DNA of 64,000 nt from Prorocentrum cordatum. Its lineage: Eukaryota; Sar; Dinophyceae; Prorocentrales; Prorocentraceae. How positions within the stretch are numbered: the first letter of the stretch is position 1; every line of letters begins with the position of its first letter. Shown here in pieces: positions 41,048 to 52,235 of this stretch. The notes under the pieces are model-generated. The model ran no database searches, was not told the origin of the DNA, and worked only from the letters and a program-made list of their open reading frames with translations. Location of the stretch: the NCBI GenBank assembly GCA_963575745.1, contig CAUYUJ010014631.1, positions 178,895 through 242,894 of the forward strand. Direction: 5' to 3'. The position numbers and the translations under genes were made by a program.

Positions 41048-41560
41048 GCATTCCCAGAGGCCTACCACGACAGGTTCTTAGAAATCCAAGCCCCAGAACA
41101 CAAACTGCTAGTTGCAAGGGAAAAACGAAGAAACCAGGCGGCCCCGCCTGTTCTTAGAAACCCCAAAGTGTTCTGAGAACACAAGCCATGTTCTCTTGGT
41201 ACATAACCCCTGATGCGTTAAAACGCGGCATTCCCAGAGGCCTACCACGACAGGTCCTTATCAGGGGGACGTAAGACCTGGGTACAGGGGACTCGGAAAT
41301 CCCCGACGAGGTCGTCACAAAAGTGACGAGGCCGAGCCTGGATTTTGACGAGGCCTCCCGCTGCAGACATCCCACGAAACTCCTCCTCGTCAAAATCCGA
41401 GGCGCGGTCGTCAAAAAACGTTGGCGAACCCGAGTCCTGGCAAACCCGGGTCTTACGCTCCCCCGATCTTCGAAACCCAAAAGTGTTCTGAGAACACAAA
41501 CCATGTTCTCTTGGTACATAACCCCTTATGCGTCAAAACGCGGCAGTCTCAGCGCCAGAA
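41048..41560 (+). repeat. two direct copies of a roughly 90-bp segment plus flanking motif
   Basis: ccaaagtgttctgagaacac then catgttctcttggtacataa is at 41160-41215, recurring at 41476-41530. cattcccagaggcctaccac is at 41050 and 41230. The gttctgagaac palindrome is in each. A related aggcctaccacgac occurs at 50983. Confidence 0.8.
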
Positions 41561-41692
41561 GTGTTCTAAGGACATTTCGTGCAAACCACAAGAGGTTCGC
41601 AGAACACTCTGTGGTAGGCCTATATCGGCGTGCCAGAACGCTTTGCCACTGCTCGCATGGGCGACAGGCACCTGGTGGTGAACCAGCACTCG

Positions 41693-41877
41693 GGAGCGGC
41701 CAAGAGGGGGGTGTCCAATAGGGGGGGTGCAAATCATGACCGGCGGCATGTGCGCGGCTCAGCGGGGGGGCCAGGGACGTAATGGAATAAGAAAAGGCGC
41801 CACGAAATCTGGGGAAATATCATGGCCCACGCCATGATATCCCCCCCCCCTAGTCATCCCCCCCTCTTTTCCGCCTC
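41693..41877 (+). repeat. dispersed repeat, copy 2 of 2
   Basis: Matches 1868-2056 in the same orientation, including gtgcaaatcatgaccggcgg and catggcccacgcca. Confidence 0.8.
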
Positions 41878-41996
41878 CGAAGCACGGCCATGGGCCAGGA
41901 GGGCTCCCGGGCCCCTACCGGCGATGAGCGGGCGATTGAGGGTCGCTGCGCCCTCCCCATCGCGGAGCCCCTTCCCTGCTAGTTTTCGGGTCCTAG

Positions 41997-42148
41997 GTCG
42001 GGCATGTCCCACTACATGCGGATTTTGGGCGAAAATAGACATACTCGAAAAATACTCCCAAACAGCGAAAACATACTAAACAAATCGTCCCCAGACTATT
42101 TTTTTAACTATGTTTTGAATATTCCTCCTGTAGAAGGACGTGCCCGAC
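41997..42148. mobile_element. 152-bp MITE of the GTCGGGC family
   Basis: Left end gtcgggcatgtcccactaca, tgcggattttgggcgaaaa; right end ttcctcctgtagaaggacgtg, cccgac. The interior shares cgtccccagactattttt with the copy at 34073-34252. Confidence 0.8.
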
Positions 42149-42374
42149 TTAAGTCATGCCTGGGGCCTCCAACTCCCTTCGGTACGATGCCGGCTCCCCT
42201 GGAACGCTCTCGGCGAGGCGCGGCTGCTGGAGAGCATCTCGAAGCTGCAAAAACAGCCGATCACCGACGGCAGCGGCCACCAGAAGCCTCGGAACTCGAA
42301 CCTCGAGCCTATCCCCTCCAACGTTGTCCCTGACGTCGGAGTTCCACTGGCCCGGGTCTGTCCAGACCCAGGTC

Positions 42375-42430
42375 AGTCAAGCTCTGCAGGATCCTGCAGG
42401 ACCCTGCAGGATACTGCAGGATCCCGCGCG
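42375..42430 (+). repeat. 10-bp ctgcaggatc minisatellite
   Basis: Four to five units of ctgcaggatc, ctgcaggacc and ctgcaggata. Confidence 0.85.
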
Positions 42431-42529
42431 CCAGCCTGGTTCCATGCCACCCTGGCTTTGCAGGATCCTGTAAGATCTGGCGTTCTGGCTGGCCCCATCT
42501 GCTTTGGCCCCATCTCTACTAACGAGGCG

Positions 42530-42790
42530 GGGAGGAGGAGGAGGAGGAGGAGGAGGAGAAGGAGGAGGAGGAGAAGAAGGAGGAAGAGGAGGAGGAGGAG
42601 GAGAAAAAGGAGGAGGAGGAGGAGGAGGAGGGGTAGAGGAAGAAGGGGAGGAGAAGGAGGAACACGAGGAAGGGGAGGAGGAGGAAGAGGACGAGGAGGT
42701 GGAGGAGGATGAAGGGCAGGAGGAGGCAGAGGAGGAGGAGGACGAAGAGGAGGAGGAGGAGGAGGAGAAGGAGTAGGAGGAGGAGGAGGA
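42530..42790. repeat. GGA polypurine tract
   Basis: GGA/GAG repeats with GAA variants. At 42838-42945 two copies of the near-palindrome gcatcgccgatgcatcg follow. Confidence 0.95.
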
Positions 42791-43190
42791 TGGAAGCCTA
42801 CCGCACTGGGCTGGAGCAAATTGGGCCGGACGACCGCGCCGCATCGCCGATGCATCGACGACGCGGACATTTCACCAGTGACGTCGGCGTGGACAAAGTC
42901 GGGCTGCGGATAGAGCCGCATCGCCGATGCATCGGCGAGGCGGCACGATCATCCGACTTCATTTTTCCGTGCCCCATCTGAAAGGCTTGGACGACCCCAT
43001 CTGTAAGTTGTTCACCACCTGGCTCCCAAGAGGTCTGGGCCCACTCCCTGGGGCCACTCTTTGATACAGTTTCGTTTTTGCTACATACCTACGACCGAGC
43101 ACCTCATGTCGTGCTTTCTTGTTTTTCACGACACGGCGATGTCAGGACCCTCTATACGTAAGGCGCCCTAGGGCCAAGCAGGAAACGAAA

Positions 43191-43290
43191 ATGGGGGACG
43201 GCGGCGTGCTGCGAAGAAGCAAGGGCCGGATGGCACCGGCCGCGCTCAAGGGCCGCATCCTGGGGGCCGCGCGGGAGGGCGGGGGGGGGG
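43191..43290 (+). CDS. possible first exon of a plus-strand gene
   Basis: ATG at 43191 in the context aacgaaaATGG is followed by MGDGGVLRRSKGRMAPAALK then GRILGAAR, with almost every third position G or C. This is the coding signature of other exons in the window. The frame then meets a G-run and loses quality, and no clean donor is evident. It would be a basic N-terminus. The rest of 42950-44000 shows no other gene. Confidence 0.3.
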
Positions 43291-44307
43291 ACCTCTCCCA
43301 TGCACAAGCAGTATCCCAAAGCACTGCCGTGTCCTACGTGCTACTCTCCCCATTGCTCCCGCTCCTGCTCTACAGCCCGTGTCGGCAGAGCCCGGAGACG
43401 CCATAGTGGCCGAATGGCCTCGCTGGCCTCGCTGATCGCACACATGTAAAGAACCAAGCTCTTGATCTTCCGCGCTTTACAGGCCCCGCCCCCCCAGCAC
43501 GACGGCCGCCATCAATTTTGACCGAGCATTCCTACACGGCGCCGGCGCGAATCGCGACGTGACTGGCCCCCTTTCCCACTCCACCCCCCTCGGTCACGCC
43601 CACGATCGCAAAGGTGCAAAACTCTCGAGCAAAGCGCACGGGGGAAAAAAAATAGTCGAGATCGCTCCTGGGCAAACTGTCCTCCTCGAGCCCAGCGCGG
43701 GCGGCACGGATTGGAGTAACGCCGCGCGCAGATGCACATCAGGAACATCCGATCTTGGGTTCAGAACCTCGACATAAAACAGAGACATCCCCTGATGATT
43801 CAACCAGCATCCGACAACAAGACCCACAAAGAGCACAGCAAGTCACTGGCCACACAAGTCAGGAGGTACATCGACTGTCACATCGGTCCAAAGGACACTG
43901 GAGCAAGCTAACACCCACGTAGACTCGTATAGATACCAAAAACTCAACCAGCATACATCAAGTATAGTGTCCAGTCAAGCATGACATCGTCGCTCCCGTT
44001 TGTACTCCATAAGTCGGCTCGTCACCGGGCCAGTCGTAACGCCGCGCTTCCTGTTCCCATCGGGAGACTGGTGCCATTCGTTCCCCTTGCTTTTTGCCGA
44101 TGTCGTGTGTGTCTCCAGCTGCTGCTGCTATTGCTACTGCTCATTCTTGCGCCCCCCCACGCCAAAACCAAGGCGTCCCTAGTCGTCCCCAGACAAAGAC
44201 CCCTAAATCTTAGCCGTATCGGAGGCCATCTTGGGCCGTCGTGGAGTCGTCTGGACCAGGAAAAATCCTTTGGAGCCGGGTCCGGGCAAATTTTCGGCAT
44301 TCTTTCG

Positions 44308-44525
44308 GGTGGCCGGCGGGACGCGCCGGAGCCCCAGGGGGGGTTCTTCTGGAAAAAGAGCCAAAACCAAAAACGATAGGATTCAGCACGCCAGGCACGC
44401 CTCTTGCAAGCAACAGGGGGCGGCTGCACTCCTGTTGATTTATCACAGGGGTGCCCGGCGTGCTGCACCCAAAAGAACTCCCCCTGGGGCTTCGGCTCAG
44501 CGCGCTGGCCACCAGGAAGGCACAG
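44308..44525. repeat. large imperfect palindrome
   Basis: ggtggccggcgggacgcgcc and ggagccccaggggg at 44310-44345 are the diverged inverse of cccctggggcttcggctc and gcgctggccacc at 44478-44513. cagcacgccaggcacgcctc at 44383-44402 is the inverse of ggggtgcccggcgtgctg at 44448. The centre is near 44420. Confidence 0.7.
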
Positions 44526-46090
44526 CCGCTGCGCAACTGGCCTCGACGGCTTCCAAGACGGCCAAGGTGGCCCAAGACTGCCTCCAAGTTCGCCCAAGAT
44601 GGTCCAAGATGGCCTCCAATACAGCCCAAGACGGTCCCAGATGCCTCAAAGTCCGACCGACAAGCCACCCAGACTGCCCAAGATGCCTCCAAGAGGCCCC
44701 CAAGAGGCCTCAAAGACGGCCCAAGTGACCTCCAAGAGTTCCCACAAGTGGGCCCGAAGATGCCAGAATCCACGATGTCCCTGCGGTTTGTGGCAGATTT
44801 TGGAATTGGCTTCTTTTCGGCCCTCCTCCGCCCCTCCTCCTCCTCTCCCAACTCCTCCTCCTCCTCCTCCTCCTCCTCATCCTCCTCCTCCTCCTGCTTC
44901 CCTCCTCCTCCTCCTCATCCTACTCCTTCTCTCGATGGTTCACCTCTCTCCTACGCTCCTTCTTTCTCCCCCGCGTGTTTCCCGAAGGGTTTCCACAACG
45001 GCTGGGGGAACACATGGTTCGATAACTTGGCAGAGCTTTGGCCATGACGTTCGGCCACATGGGCGACTCCAAAAAGGCAGGGGGCGACGGTGGTTCGCCG
45101 TAGGCGTCTTCGATCCGCCGCCACCTGTTGATTTATCACAGGGGTGCCCGGCGTGCTAAACATATGATACTTTCTGGTCCGTTTGGAGACTTCCCCTGGG
45201 GCTTCGGCTCATTGCGCCGGCCACCCGGAAGGCCGCGTAAGCCGCCAGAGGAATTGCCCAATCGCTTCCAAGACGCCGAAGATGGCCTCCAAATTCGCCC
45301 GAAATGGCTTGAAAGACGGCCCAAGAGGGTCCAAGATGCCTCAAAGTCCGCCCAAGAAGCCACCAAGACGGTCGAAAACGGCCCAAGAAGCCCCCAAGAG
45401 GCCTCCAAGACGGCCCAAAAGGCCCCCAAGTGGAACTCCAGGAAGGCGTGCAGAGGCAACAATCATTGATTTTCTTTGGTTGTTGGCAGATGTTGGCATT
45501 TGTGTCTTTTCGGCCTTCCGACGGCACGAGATGATCAAAAACTCCCCAAGATCGCCTCAAGATCGCCCAAGAAGCCTTCGAGACGGCCGACGAGGCCCCC
45601 CAAACGGCCCCAAGAGGCCCCCAAGCCCGCCAACGAGGCCTCCAAGATGCCCAATACAGCCCTGGATCACCCCAAGGGGTTCCAAGTCGCTTCAGCGAGG
45701 CCCCCTAAGACGGCAAGGAACGCCCTGAGACTGCCAAAGAGGCCTCCAGAAAACCCCCAAAGGCCACGAGGCCCCCAAGATGCCTCCAGGAGGCCGCAAG
45801 GAAGCTCCCAGGAGGCTCCCAAGATGCCCTCCTCCTCCTCCTCCTCCTCCTCCTCCTCCTCCTCCTTCTCCTCCTCCTCCTTTCCCTCCTCCTCCTCCTC
45901 TCCCTCCTCCTTCTCCACCTGATCTTCCCCGCCATCCTCCCAGAAATGTTCCACGAAATGTTTCCACAACGGCTAAGGGAACACATGATCCGATAGCTTG
46001 GCAGAGCTCTGGCCACAACGTTCGGCCACATGGGCAGTTCCGAAAGGCAGGGGGCGGCGGTGCTTCGCCGTAGGGGACTTTGATAAGAGA
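44430..46090 (+). repeat. two tandem modules of about 0.7 and 1.0 kb
   Basis: Each module runs in the same order. It starts with cctgttgatttatcacaggg and cccctggggcttcggctc, passes 12-bp ccaagacggcc repeats and a TCC tract, and ends with gtttccacaacggct, cttggcagagct, gttcggccacatggg and cttcgccgtagg. Module 1 is 44430-45115 and module 2 is 45120-46075. No coding potential. Confidence 0.8.
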
Positions 46091-46419
46091 AGATCGAAAA
46101 GACGGAAAGGAACACTAAACGATGCAATATTCACGCTACAACCCGCCTAACGACCCACCAACGAGCCAACCCGTTCGGGAACTAGCCCCCCAACAAGCTC
46201 GACAGACGAACACGACGCAACATTGCATTCAACACATCCTGCCTAAGGCGACTGCCAACACCCTCCTTCCCCTCCCCCTCCTCCTCGTTCCCCCTCCTCC
46301 CTGTCCTCCTCCCTCCCAACTCCTCAGGGTACCGCTCCCAAGCCATAAGACAAGACGAGTCCGCACACTTCCAATATGGCCGAGGCAAACTCCGAGCCGT
46401 CAGGATGGCCCAAAGCCGT

Positions 46420-46830
46420 CAGGAGGAGGAGGAGGAGGAGGAGGAGGAGGAAGAGAAGGAGGAGGAGGAGGAGGAGGAGGAGGAGGAGGAGGAGGAGGAG
46501 GAGGAGGAGGAAGAAGGGGAGAGGAGGAGGAGGGAGGGAGAGGGAGGAGGAGGGAGGGGAGAAGGAGGAGGAGGAGGGGAGGAGGAGGAGGAGGGAGGAG
46601 GGAGGAGGAGGAGGAGGAGGAGGAGGAAGGCGGCGGAGCGCAGACGGAGTAACGTACGGTAGGCAGGCGCCCTCCCGAAGAGGCCTGCCTGTTCGGGCCG
46701 CGGGCACCCTCCTGCAGACTGGGGCGGAGGAGGAGGAGGAGGAGGAGGGGGAGGAGGAGGAGGAGGAGGAGGAGGAGGAGGAGGAGGAGGAGGAGGAGGA
46801 GGCGGAGGGGGAGGAGGGAGAGGTCGGGGT
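46420..46830. repeat. two GGA polypurine tracts
   Basis: 46420-46635 and 46725-46820, separated by 90 bp of ordinary sequence. A direct repeat of about 110 bp period (tttgatttgcgcacgg / tttgatctgcgcaaga) follows at 46960-47100. Confidence 0.9.
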
Positions 46831-47119
46831 GCCGCTCTCGAGCGTGTCTGGGCGGGCGGGGGAGCCGCCGCTGTCTCCACTGGCCCTCCTCCGAGTTAGG
46901 GGGGGGGATGGGCTCTGTGGAGAAGGAGGAGGAGGAGGAGGCCTCTAAACGGCAAGGTCTTATTTTGATTTGCGCACGGTACCACTCGGCTGGCCTCCCA
47001 GGGGGCCCAGCACGAGTGGCGACGGTTTTGCGCAGCTGGCAGCACCCTGGGAGGGCGAGGCTCCTTTCTTTGATCTGCGCAAGACGCCGTCCCGCTGGTC
47101 CTCACACGGGCCAACTAGA

Positions 47120-47235
47120 TTGCAGACCTTGAAAAGATCACAGCGACAACGATAAAAACGGCAACAACGAGAACGATTAACCACAACGACAACGATAACA
47201 ACGGTAACAACGATAACGGTAACAACGACAAATGC
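47120..47235. repeat. CAACGA/GATAAC hexamer-like repeat
   Basis: acaacgataaca, acggtaacaacg and similar words repeat with a 6 or 9-bp step. Confidence 0.85.
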
Positions 47236-47795
47236 CTATCTTTGCAGTGTCTGCAGCAACCCGGCAGGCGGAAGGAGGAAGGATGGGGCGAGAAGCAAGG
47301 AGGCGGGGCAGAGAGGAGAAGCCGGCAGCAGCGCCAGACCTCCCGACGGTGTTTGTTTTGACAGATGTGATCGTCTTCACCTCTTCGGGCTTCCTTCGGC
47401 TCGAGACGGTCCTAGAGGCCTCCACGATGACCCCAACACGGCCCAGGAGAAACCCGAACCTTTGTCCAAGACGGCCTCGTGTTGGTCCGTGGACGGCCCA
47501 GGACGGCCCCAAGCGACCCCTCAGCTGGCTCTAAAGGGCTTTTGGAAAGACCCCAGCCCCGAGACGGCCCAAAAGTCCAGGCCCAAGAGAGCTCCTCATA
47601 AAGTGGAGGCGAGGGGCGCCGCACGCCACGCCGCCCTCCCAGAGTCCACCAGGGGACCACCCCGAGGGTCGGTCTTCCGCGGCGGCGGGGCGCGCCGCAG
47701 GCAGCCGGGTGGATGGGGAATCTCTGAGAGACGGCGGGGCTGGAGGATGTGTCGGGCGGCGCAGCCAGTCGAGAGCGCTCCTGCACGCTCTGAAT

Positions 47796-47971
47796 TGGGC
47801 GTGGCTTCATGGGGGGGTCACAAGTGAGGGGGGGGTCAGACAAGGTCCCCTTTCGTGCCCCCTTCGGGCCCCTCCAGAGCCCCAGGGGGCTCGTTCAGGT
47901 ACCGTTTGGGTACCTTTTCGGACCACGCTCGCCGCCCCCCCATTTATGACCCCCCCATTACGCTGCGCCCA
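47796..47971. mobile_element. 176-bp MITE-like element with about 36-bp inverted ends
   Basis: Left end tgggcgtggcttcatggggg then ggtcacaagtgaggggggg; the right end (cccccccatttatgaccccc, cc then attacgctgcgccca) is the inverted copy with mismatches. The interior contains a smaller duplication ggtaccgtttgggtacc. No frame. Confidence 0.7.
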
Positions 47972-48299
47972 ACTGAAGGCGTTCTGGAACGCTCCGGGGC
48001 GACGTGTCGACATCCTAGGCCTGCCTGAGATTCGCAGCGTCGGGGCCGACCGCCCGACCGACCAGACCGGGACCAGGAAGGGGCTCCTTGCCGTCCCTGG
48101 CCCTACCCTTCCCTCGCAAAGGGAGGGCAACGGGGAGGATGCCGTCGCATAAGAAGGGAACAACCTGCCCGACTGCGAACACCTGGGGGGCGGAACCGAC
48201 CGGCACGCGCACAAGGCCTCCCGCCAGAATCAACGGCCGCCGGGGAGACGAGGGCGGGAGGTAGAAGAAGAGCGAAAAGGGAAGAAGCAAGGGAGAGAA

Positions 48300-48450
48300 A
48301 CTCATCCTCCTCGGCTTCGTCCTCTTCCTCCTCCTCATTCTCCTCACCTCGCCCGCTGTTCCTCCTGACCCTCTCCTCCGCCTCCTCCTTTTCCTCCTCG
48401 CCTGCCTCCTCGACCGCCTCCTCAACCTCCTCCTCCTCCTCCTCCGCCTC
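48300..48450. repeat. TCC-rich tract
   Basis: TCC and TCG-containing pyrimidine repeats with interruptions. Confidence 0.8.
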
Positions 48451-48589
48451 TTTCTCTACTACTGTTCCTATACATCACTCCGCCCTGTCGCACCACGGAG
48501 CCAGTCGGAAGGGCGGGCGGGGCGCTTCGCATGAGACTTCCTTGCCACTGATGATCCTGAAGCTTTAGAGTTGGCGGCAGCATCGCAGA

Positions 48590-48915
48590 TGGAGGGAGGG
48601 CCGCCTCCAAAATGTGCCTGTCGCCGTAATGCAACACACACACTCGTACTAAACAGTTGCAAGGGCTTCACGGACTGAGGGTGGGTCGCTTTCAAGATGT
48701 GGCTTTCGCCTTAGCGCCGCGCACACTTGTCTTAAACATTGCAAGCGCTTCACGAATTGAGGGTGGGCCGTTTACAAAATGTGGCTCTCGATCTGGCGCC
48801 GCATACACGTATTTAAACACATTGTACCAAATTCACGGGTTCAGGCCAGTTCCTCTTCAACTCGAGGCTCGCGTGTTAGCGCCGCGCACATTCGTTTGCA
48901 GCATGTAAAAAGGGC
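48590..48915 (+). repeat. 83-84 bp tandem repeat, three to four units
   Basis: ttgcaagggcttcacggact, gagggtgggtcgctttcaag, atgtggctttcgcctt and agcgccgcgcacac recur at about 48655, 48738 and 48822, each more diverged. Confidence 0.85.
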
Positions 48916-49232
48916 TCCCAAGTTAACCTGCCACAAATGGAATTTTGGAGCGACTCAGAACTGTTGGGGCGCAAGGGTTACATTGATTAGCGGTGTTGAA
49001 ACCCTAAGAGCGTTCTGGCAATATTCAGGATCGTCAAGACACAACACAACAGCCGAGTTTTTCGTGGCGTTGAAATTCCGACAGTGACCTTTTACTTCGA
49101 TTCAGGATATTCCAACTGTTGTCTCCAAGCGGCCACTCCCCACTGTGGAAACGAATCATGATTGGGGTCGATGAAGAGAGAGCTTGGAGGGAGGATGTAT
49201 CCCAACATCGCTGATGAGTCTTAGGTTTACAC

Positions 49233-49528
49233 CGGCCGTCCTCGTCCACCTCCTCCTCATCATCTGCCTCCCAAGCAGCAAACCTGGTAGCCCTCAGTCT
49301 GCGGAGGACTCGCAACAGGGCACGTGTATGCTGCACCTCCCAAGCCTGGATGCTCCCCGCGCCGCTCGACAGCACAGTTCTGTCTCCCCAGACGCGCTCG
49401 TGGCCTGGGAGTGATCCCAGCGGCAGCGCGAGGACCCGTGGTGAATGTTCACGAGCTCTTAGTTGTTGCGCCAATCTGCGACGATCTCGAAGCTCTGCCG
49501 AGTAGTCGGATCCTTCGTGTCCTTTCAT
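49233..49528 (-). CDS. exon of an unknown protein
   Basis: The minus-strand frame begins near GSDYSAELRDRRRLAQQLRA, continues VLALPLGSLPGHERVWGDRT, and ends EADDEEEVDEDGR at a donor GACGGCCG|GTGTAAACC. Composition is protein-like: an Arg-rich amphipathic helix, then an acidic tail. The 5' boundary is not certain. There is an in-frame ATG at the start of the open frame (MKGHEGSD), but the sequence beyond is pyrimidine repeat. No motif recognised. Confidence 0.5.
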
Positions 49529-49639
49529 GCCCCTTCTCCTCCGAGGCGCGCTCGGGCACGGGCCTGCGCCGCGCCTCCCCCCCTACCATCCTCTTCCTGT
49601 CCCCCCCCCCCCTCGCCTACACGTCCCCCCACGTTCTCG

Positions 49640-49865
49640 CCCGCCTCCTCCTCCTCCTCCTCAGCCTCCTCCTCCTCCTCCTCCTCCTCCTCCTCCTCCT
49701 CCTCCTCCTCCTCCTGCTTCTCCTCCTCCTTCTCCTCCTCCTTCTCCTCCTCCTCCTCCTCCTCCTCTCCTCCTCCTCCTCCTCTCCCCTCTTCCTCCTG
49801 CTGCCTCCTCCTCCTCCTCCTCCTCCTCCTCCTCCTCCTCCTCCTCCTCCTCCTCCTCCTGAGCC
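49640..49865. repeat. TCC polypyrimidine tract
   Basis: Nearly perfect TCC/CTT repeats between two short candidate exons. Confidence 0.95.
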
Positions 49866-49949
49866 TCCAATCCTCCTCCTTCTGCCTCCTTCTGCTCTGG
49901 CGTGCACCTTGGCGCGGGCAGGCCTGGTCTTGCTGCCCTCCGCGACGCC

Positions 49950-50087
49950 AGCGGGGAATGCGGATAGCGGCAACACCGCGCATCTGGTACATCCGACCCT
50001 CGACCTCCACCTTCCGCGCCTTCCGCGCAAACCTGCCGCGCGGAAGGTGCGCCTTGGTGTGTGGGCTGTTCCCGATTTCGACGCGGT
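49950..50087 (-). CDS. possible exon of an unknown protein
   Basis: After the acceptor gaggcttcctgag at 50088 the minus strand reads RVEIGNSPHTKAHLPRGRFA then RKARKVEVEGRMYQMRGVAA with IRIPRW. Basic composition and good third positions. The donor is uncertain (a GC donor at CGCTG|GCGTCG is possible). It may belong to the same gene as 49233-49528. Confidence 0.35.
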
Positions 50088-50184
50088 CTCAGGAAGCCTC
50101 CGGATTTGTCGAAGGAAACCTCGGGAAGCGATGAGGGGCCTCCAGGGGCGTCCGGGGGCCTCCGGAGATCTCTGGGGGGCGAGA

Positions 50185-50735
50185 GGAGGAGGAGGAGGAG
50201 GAGGAGGAGGAAGAGGAGGAGGAGGAGGAGGAGGAGGATAATGAGGAGAAGGAGGAGGAGGAGGAGGAGAGGAGAGGAGGAGGAGGAGGGAGGAGGAAGG
50301 GGGGCAGAAATATGATCTCATGCGTTTCCTTCACCGGGACCGCTGCCGAATGTTGGGTGACTTCGGCTCCGCCCAGGCGAGGCCACAGGCATGCTGCTTT
50401 TGGTATCCTGGCGCATTCTCTTCGCGTGAGCCCTCTCCGGCCTGCGAGCCGCAGCCACAGACCCAAGCCGAAGGCAAAAACAGGCCTCGGATGGCCGCGG
50501 CTGGCCGCCTTTTCGTGGGCGGGCGCGTGCGAGGTGATGGCGCTGCAGCGCAGACAGGAGGAAGAGGAGGAGGAGGAGGAGGAGGAGGAGGAGGAGGAGG
50601 AGGGGGAGGAGGAGGAGGAGGAGGAGGAGGAGGAGGAGGAGGAGGAGGAGGAGGAAAGGGGCGAGCAGGAGGAAGACGAGGAGGAGGGGGAGGAGGAGGA
50701 AGACGAGGAGGAGGAGGAAAAGGAGGAGGAGGAGG
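50185..50735. repeat. two GGA tracts flanking non-repetitive sequence
   Basis: GGA repeats at 50185-50300 and 50555-50735, with about 250 bp of unassigned GC-rich sequence between them. Confidence 0.9.
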
Positions 50736-50757
50736 TCCGTAGTCAGTTTGGCTCAAG
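50736..50757 (+). other. relict dinoflagellate spliced-leader sequence
   Basis: tccgtagtcagtttggctca followed by ag matches the 22-nt dinoflagellate spliced leader (DCCGUAGCCAUUUUGGCUCAAG, with D = T here) at 20 of 22 positions; the mismatches are at positions 8 and 11. Such genomic copies are known to arise when a trans-spliced mRNA is reverse-transcribed and reinserted. A true SL RNA gene would have a GT donor right after the AAG. Here CC follows, so this is a relict, not an SL gene. Confidence 0.8.
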
Positions 50758-51140
50758 CCGCCCAGGGCGAAACCCCGATTGCTCAAGCCAGCTTTGCACA
50801 TGCTTCTGCGAAGTGTTGCGCGGCTGGAGTTTAACTGCTGTGGCGCTGTGGAGCCTGAGAAGGGCTGCAAGCTTGGGGACCTCCGCCAGCCTCAGGTCGC
50901 GCCCGGAAGGGCCCGTGCGCCCAGAGGCCGGCGGAGGTTCCCAAGCCTACGAGCAGAGGCTGGCCGCCCTGACATTTCTGTAGGCCTACCACGACTGTTG
51001 TCGAACCCGAAAATGCTCCGAGGATTACAACAAGTTCCTTAGAACATGAACCCGATGTATGAACATCAGGTAGTCTCATCCAGAAATGTGCCAATCAACA
51101 GTCTGTGCAGACCACAACAAATTCTTAGAATCTTCTTCGG
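50758..51140 (+). pseudogene. possible retroposed mRNA copy downstream of the relict leader
   Basis: The DNA following the relict leader in the same direction is non-repetitive. Two frames stay open for 75-85 codons, one from an ATG at about 50779 with ARLEFNCCGAVEPEKGCKLG and GDLRQPQVAPGRARAPRG. No protein family is recognisable and no poly(A) remnant is obvious. The call follows from the leader, not from homology. Confidence 0.3.
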
Positions 51141-51179
51141 TGGCCCTATAAGATTATGTCGTTCCCATCGTACTTGAGG

Positions 51180-51275
51180 ACCACATCCCGTAAATAATTT
51201 CGAGCACCCGGAAACGAGTCGAAAAAGTGTCGAAACAGTGCCGAAGCAGTGTCGAACGAGTGTCTCCCAAGGCCC
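51180..51275. repeat. degenerate 12-bp gtgtcgaaacag repeat
   Basis: cgaaaaagtgt, cgaaacagtgc, cgaagcagtgt and cgaacgagtgt follow in series, about 12 bp apart. Confidence 0.7.
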
Positions 51276-51765
51276 GACACGCGAAAACCCTCAAGTTTCG
51301 GTACTTTCTTGGTGCTCGAAATTCTTTCTGGTGATCCAGGCGCTAAAGTAGGTTGGAACCTCATAACCCTATAGGCAGGCCGGGACGAATCGCCACTGCT
51401 CGAAGCTTGCGGCGCTGCGCGCGCGCGCACTGACTGTTCACCCGCTTTGTTTCATCGGGCGTGTCTTGTCGTCCCGATTTCCCATCAGCTCTCACGGGCA
51501 AGGTTTCTGCACTGCCTGAGGGGGGCACACGAAGCGTGAACGAAACATACTCTTGTTTTACAATTCGAACAACCGGCCACAAGCGGAGGGGGGGGAAATA
51601 AGGTCGGGGGGGAAAATCAAACGTGGACCCAATTATTCCGGCGGCCCGGGCTGCGCTGCAGGCTTCCACGCCACCACCGGCACACATAACCCCCATCAGC
51701 AGCAGCATGGCCGCCCGCGGGGGCAGCGCCAGCGCCCAACCCAGGCACGACGCGCCGGCTTGCCA

Positions 51766-52010
51766 TCACGGCCGCGACGCGACGGCAATCATATCGGGGA
51801 CTGCTGCCACGGCTACGACGAGGCCCTTGGCTGCACGGGTGCCGAAGGGAAGCCATCCAAAGATACCGCGCGGCCGCGAGCGTTTGTCGCGCCGCCCCGC
51901 GGCAGCGACCTCGGCGCATCGGGCTGGCCGGCGCTCCCGTGCTTCCAGGGACAGCTCGCTGGCCACGGCCGAGTCCCCCTCGATGGGCAAAGGCCACCCG
52001 CGGCGCGTGG
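51766..52010 (-). CDS. possible terminal exon, hydrophobic C-terminus
   Basis: The minus-strand frame reads PIEGDSAVASELSLEARERR, then RGIFGWLPFGTRAAKGLVVA with VAAVPDMIAVASRP, and stops at 51766. Third positions are about 80% G/C and the end is hydrophobic. Other frames over the same DNA are also open, including plus-strand ones, so strand and frame are uncertain. It follows a TCC tract (52030-52235), which would be intron. Confidence 0.35.
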
Positions 52011-52029
52011 ATGATCGAATCCATGTAGT

Positions 52030-52158
52030 TCCTCCTCCTCCTCCTCATCCTCCACCTCCGCCTCCTCCTCCTCCTCCTCCTCCTCCTCCTCCCCCTCTTC
52101 CTCCTCCTCCTCCTCCTCCTCCTCCTCCTGCTCCTCCTCCACTTCATTCGCCTGCTCC

Positions 52159-52191
<33 letters not shown>

Positions 52192-52235
52192 TCCTCCTCC
52201 TCCTCTTCCTCCTCCTCCTCCAGCTCCTCCATCTC
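52030..52235. repeat. TCC polypyrimidine tract
   Basis: TCC repeats with occasional CTG and TTC interruptions. Confidence 0.95.
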
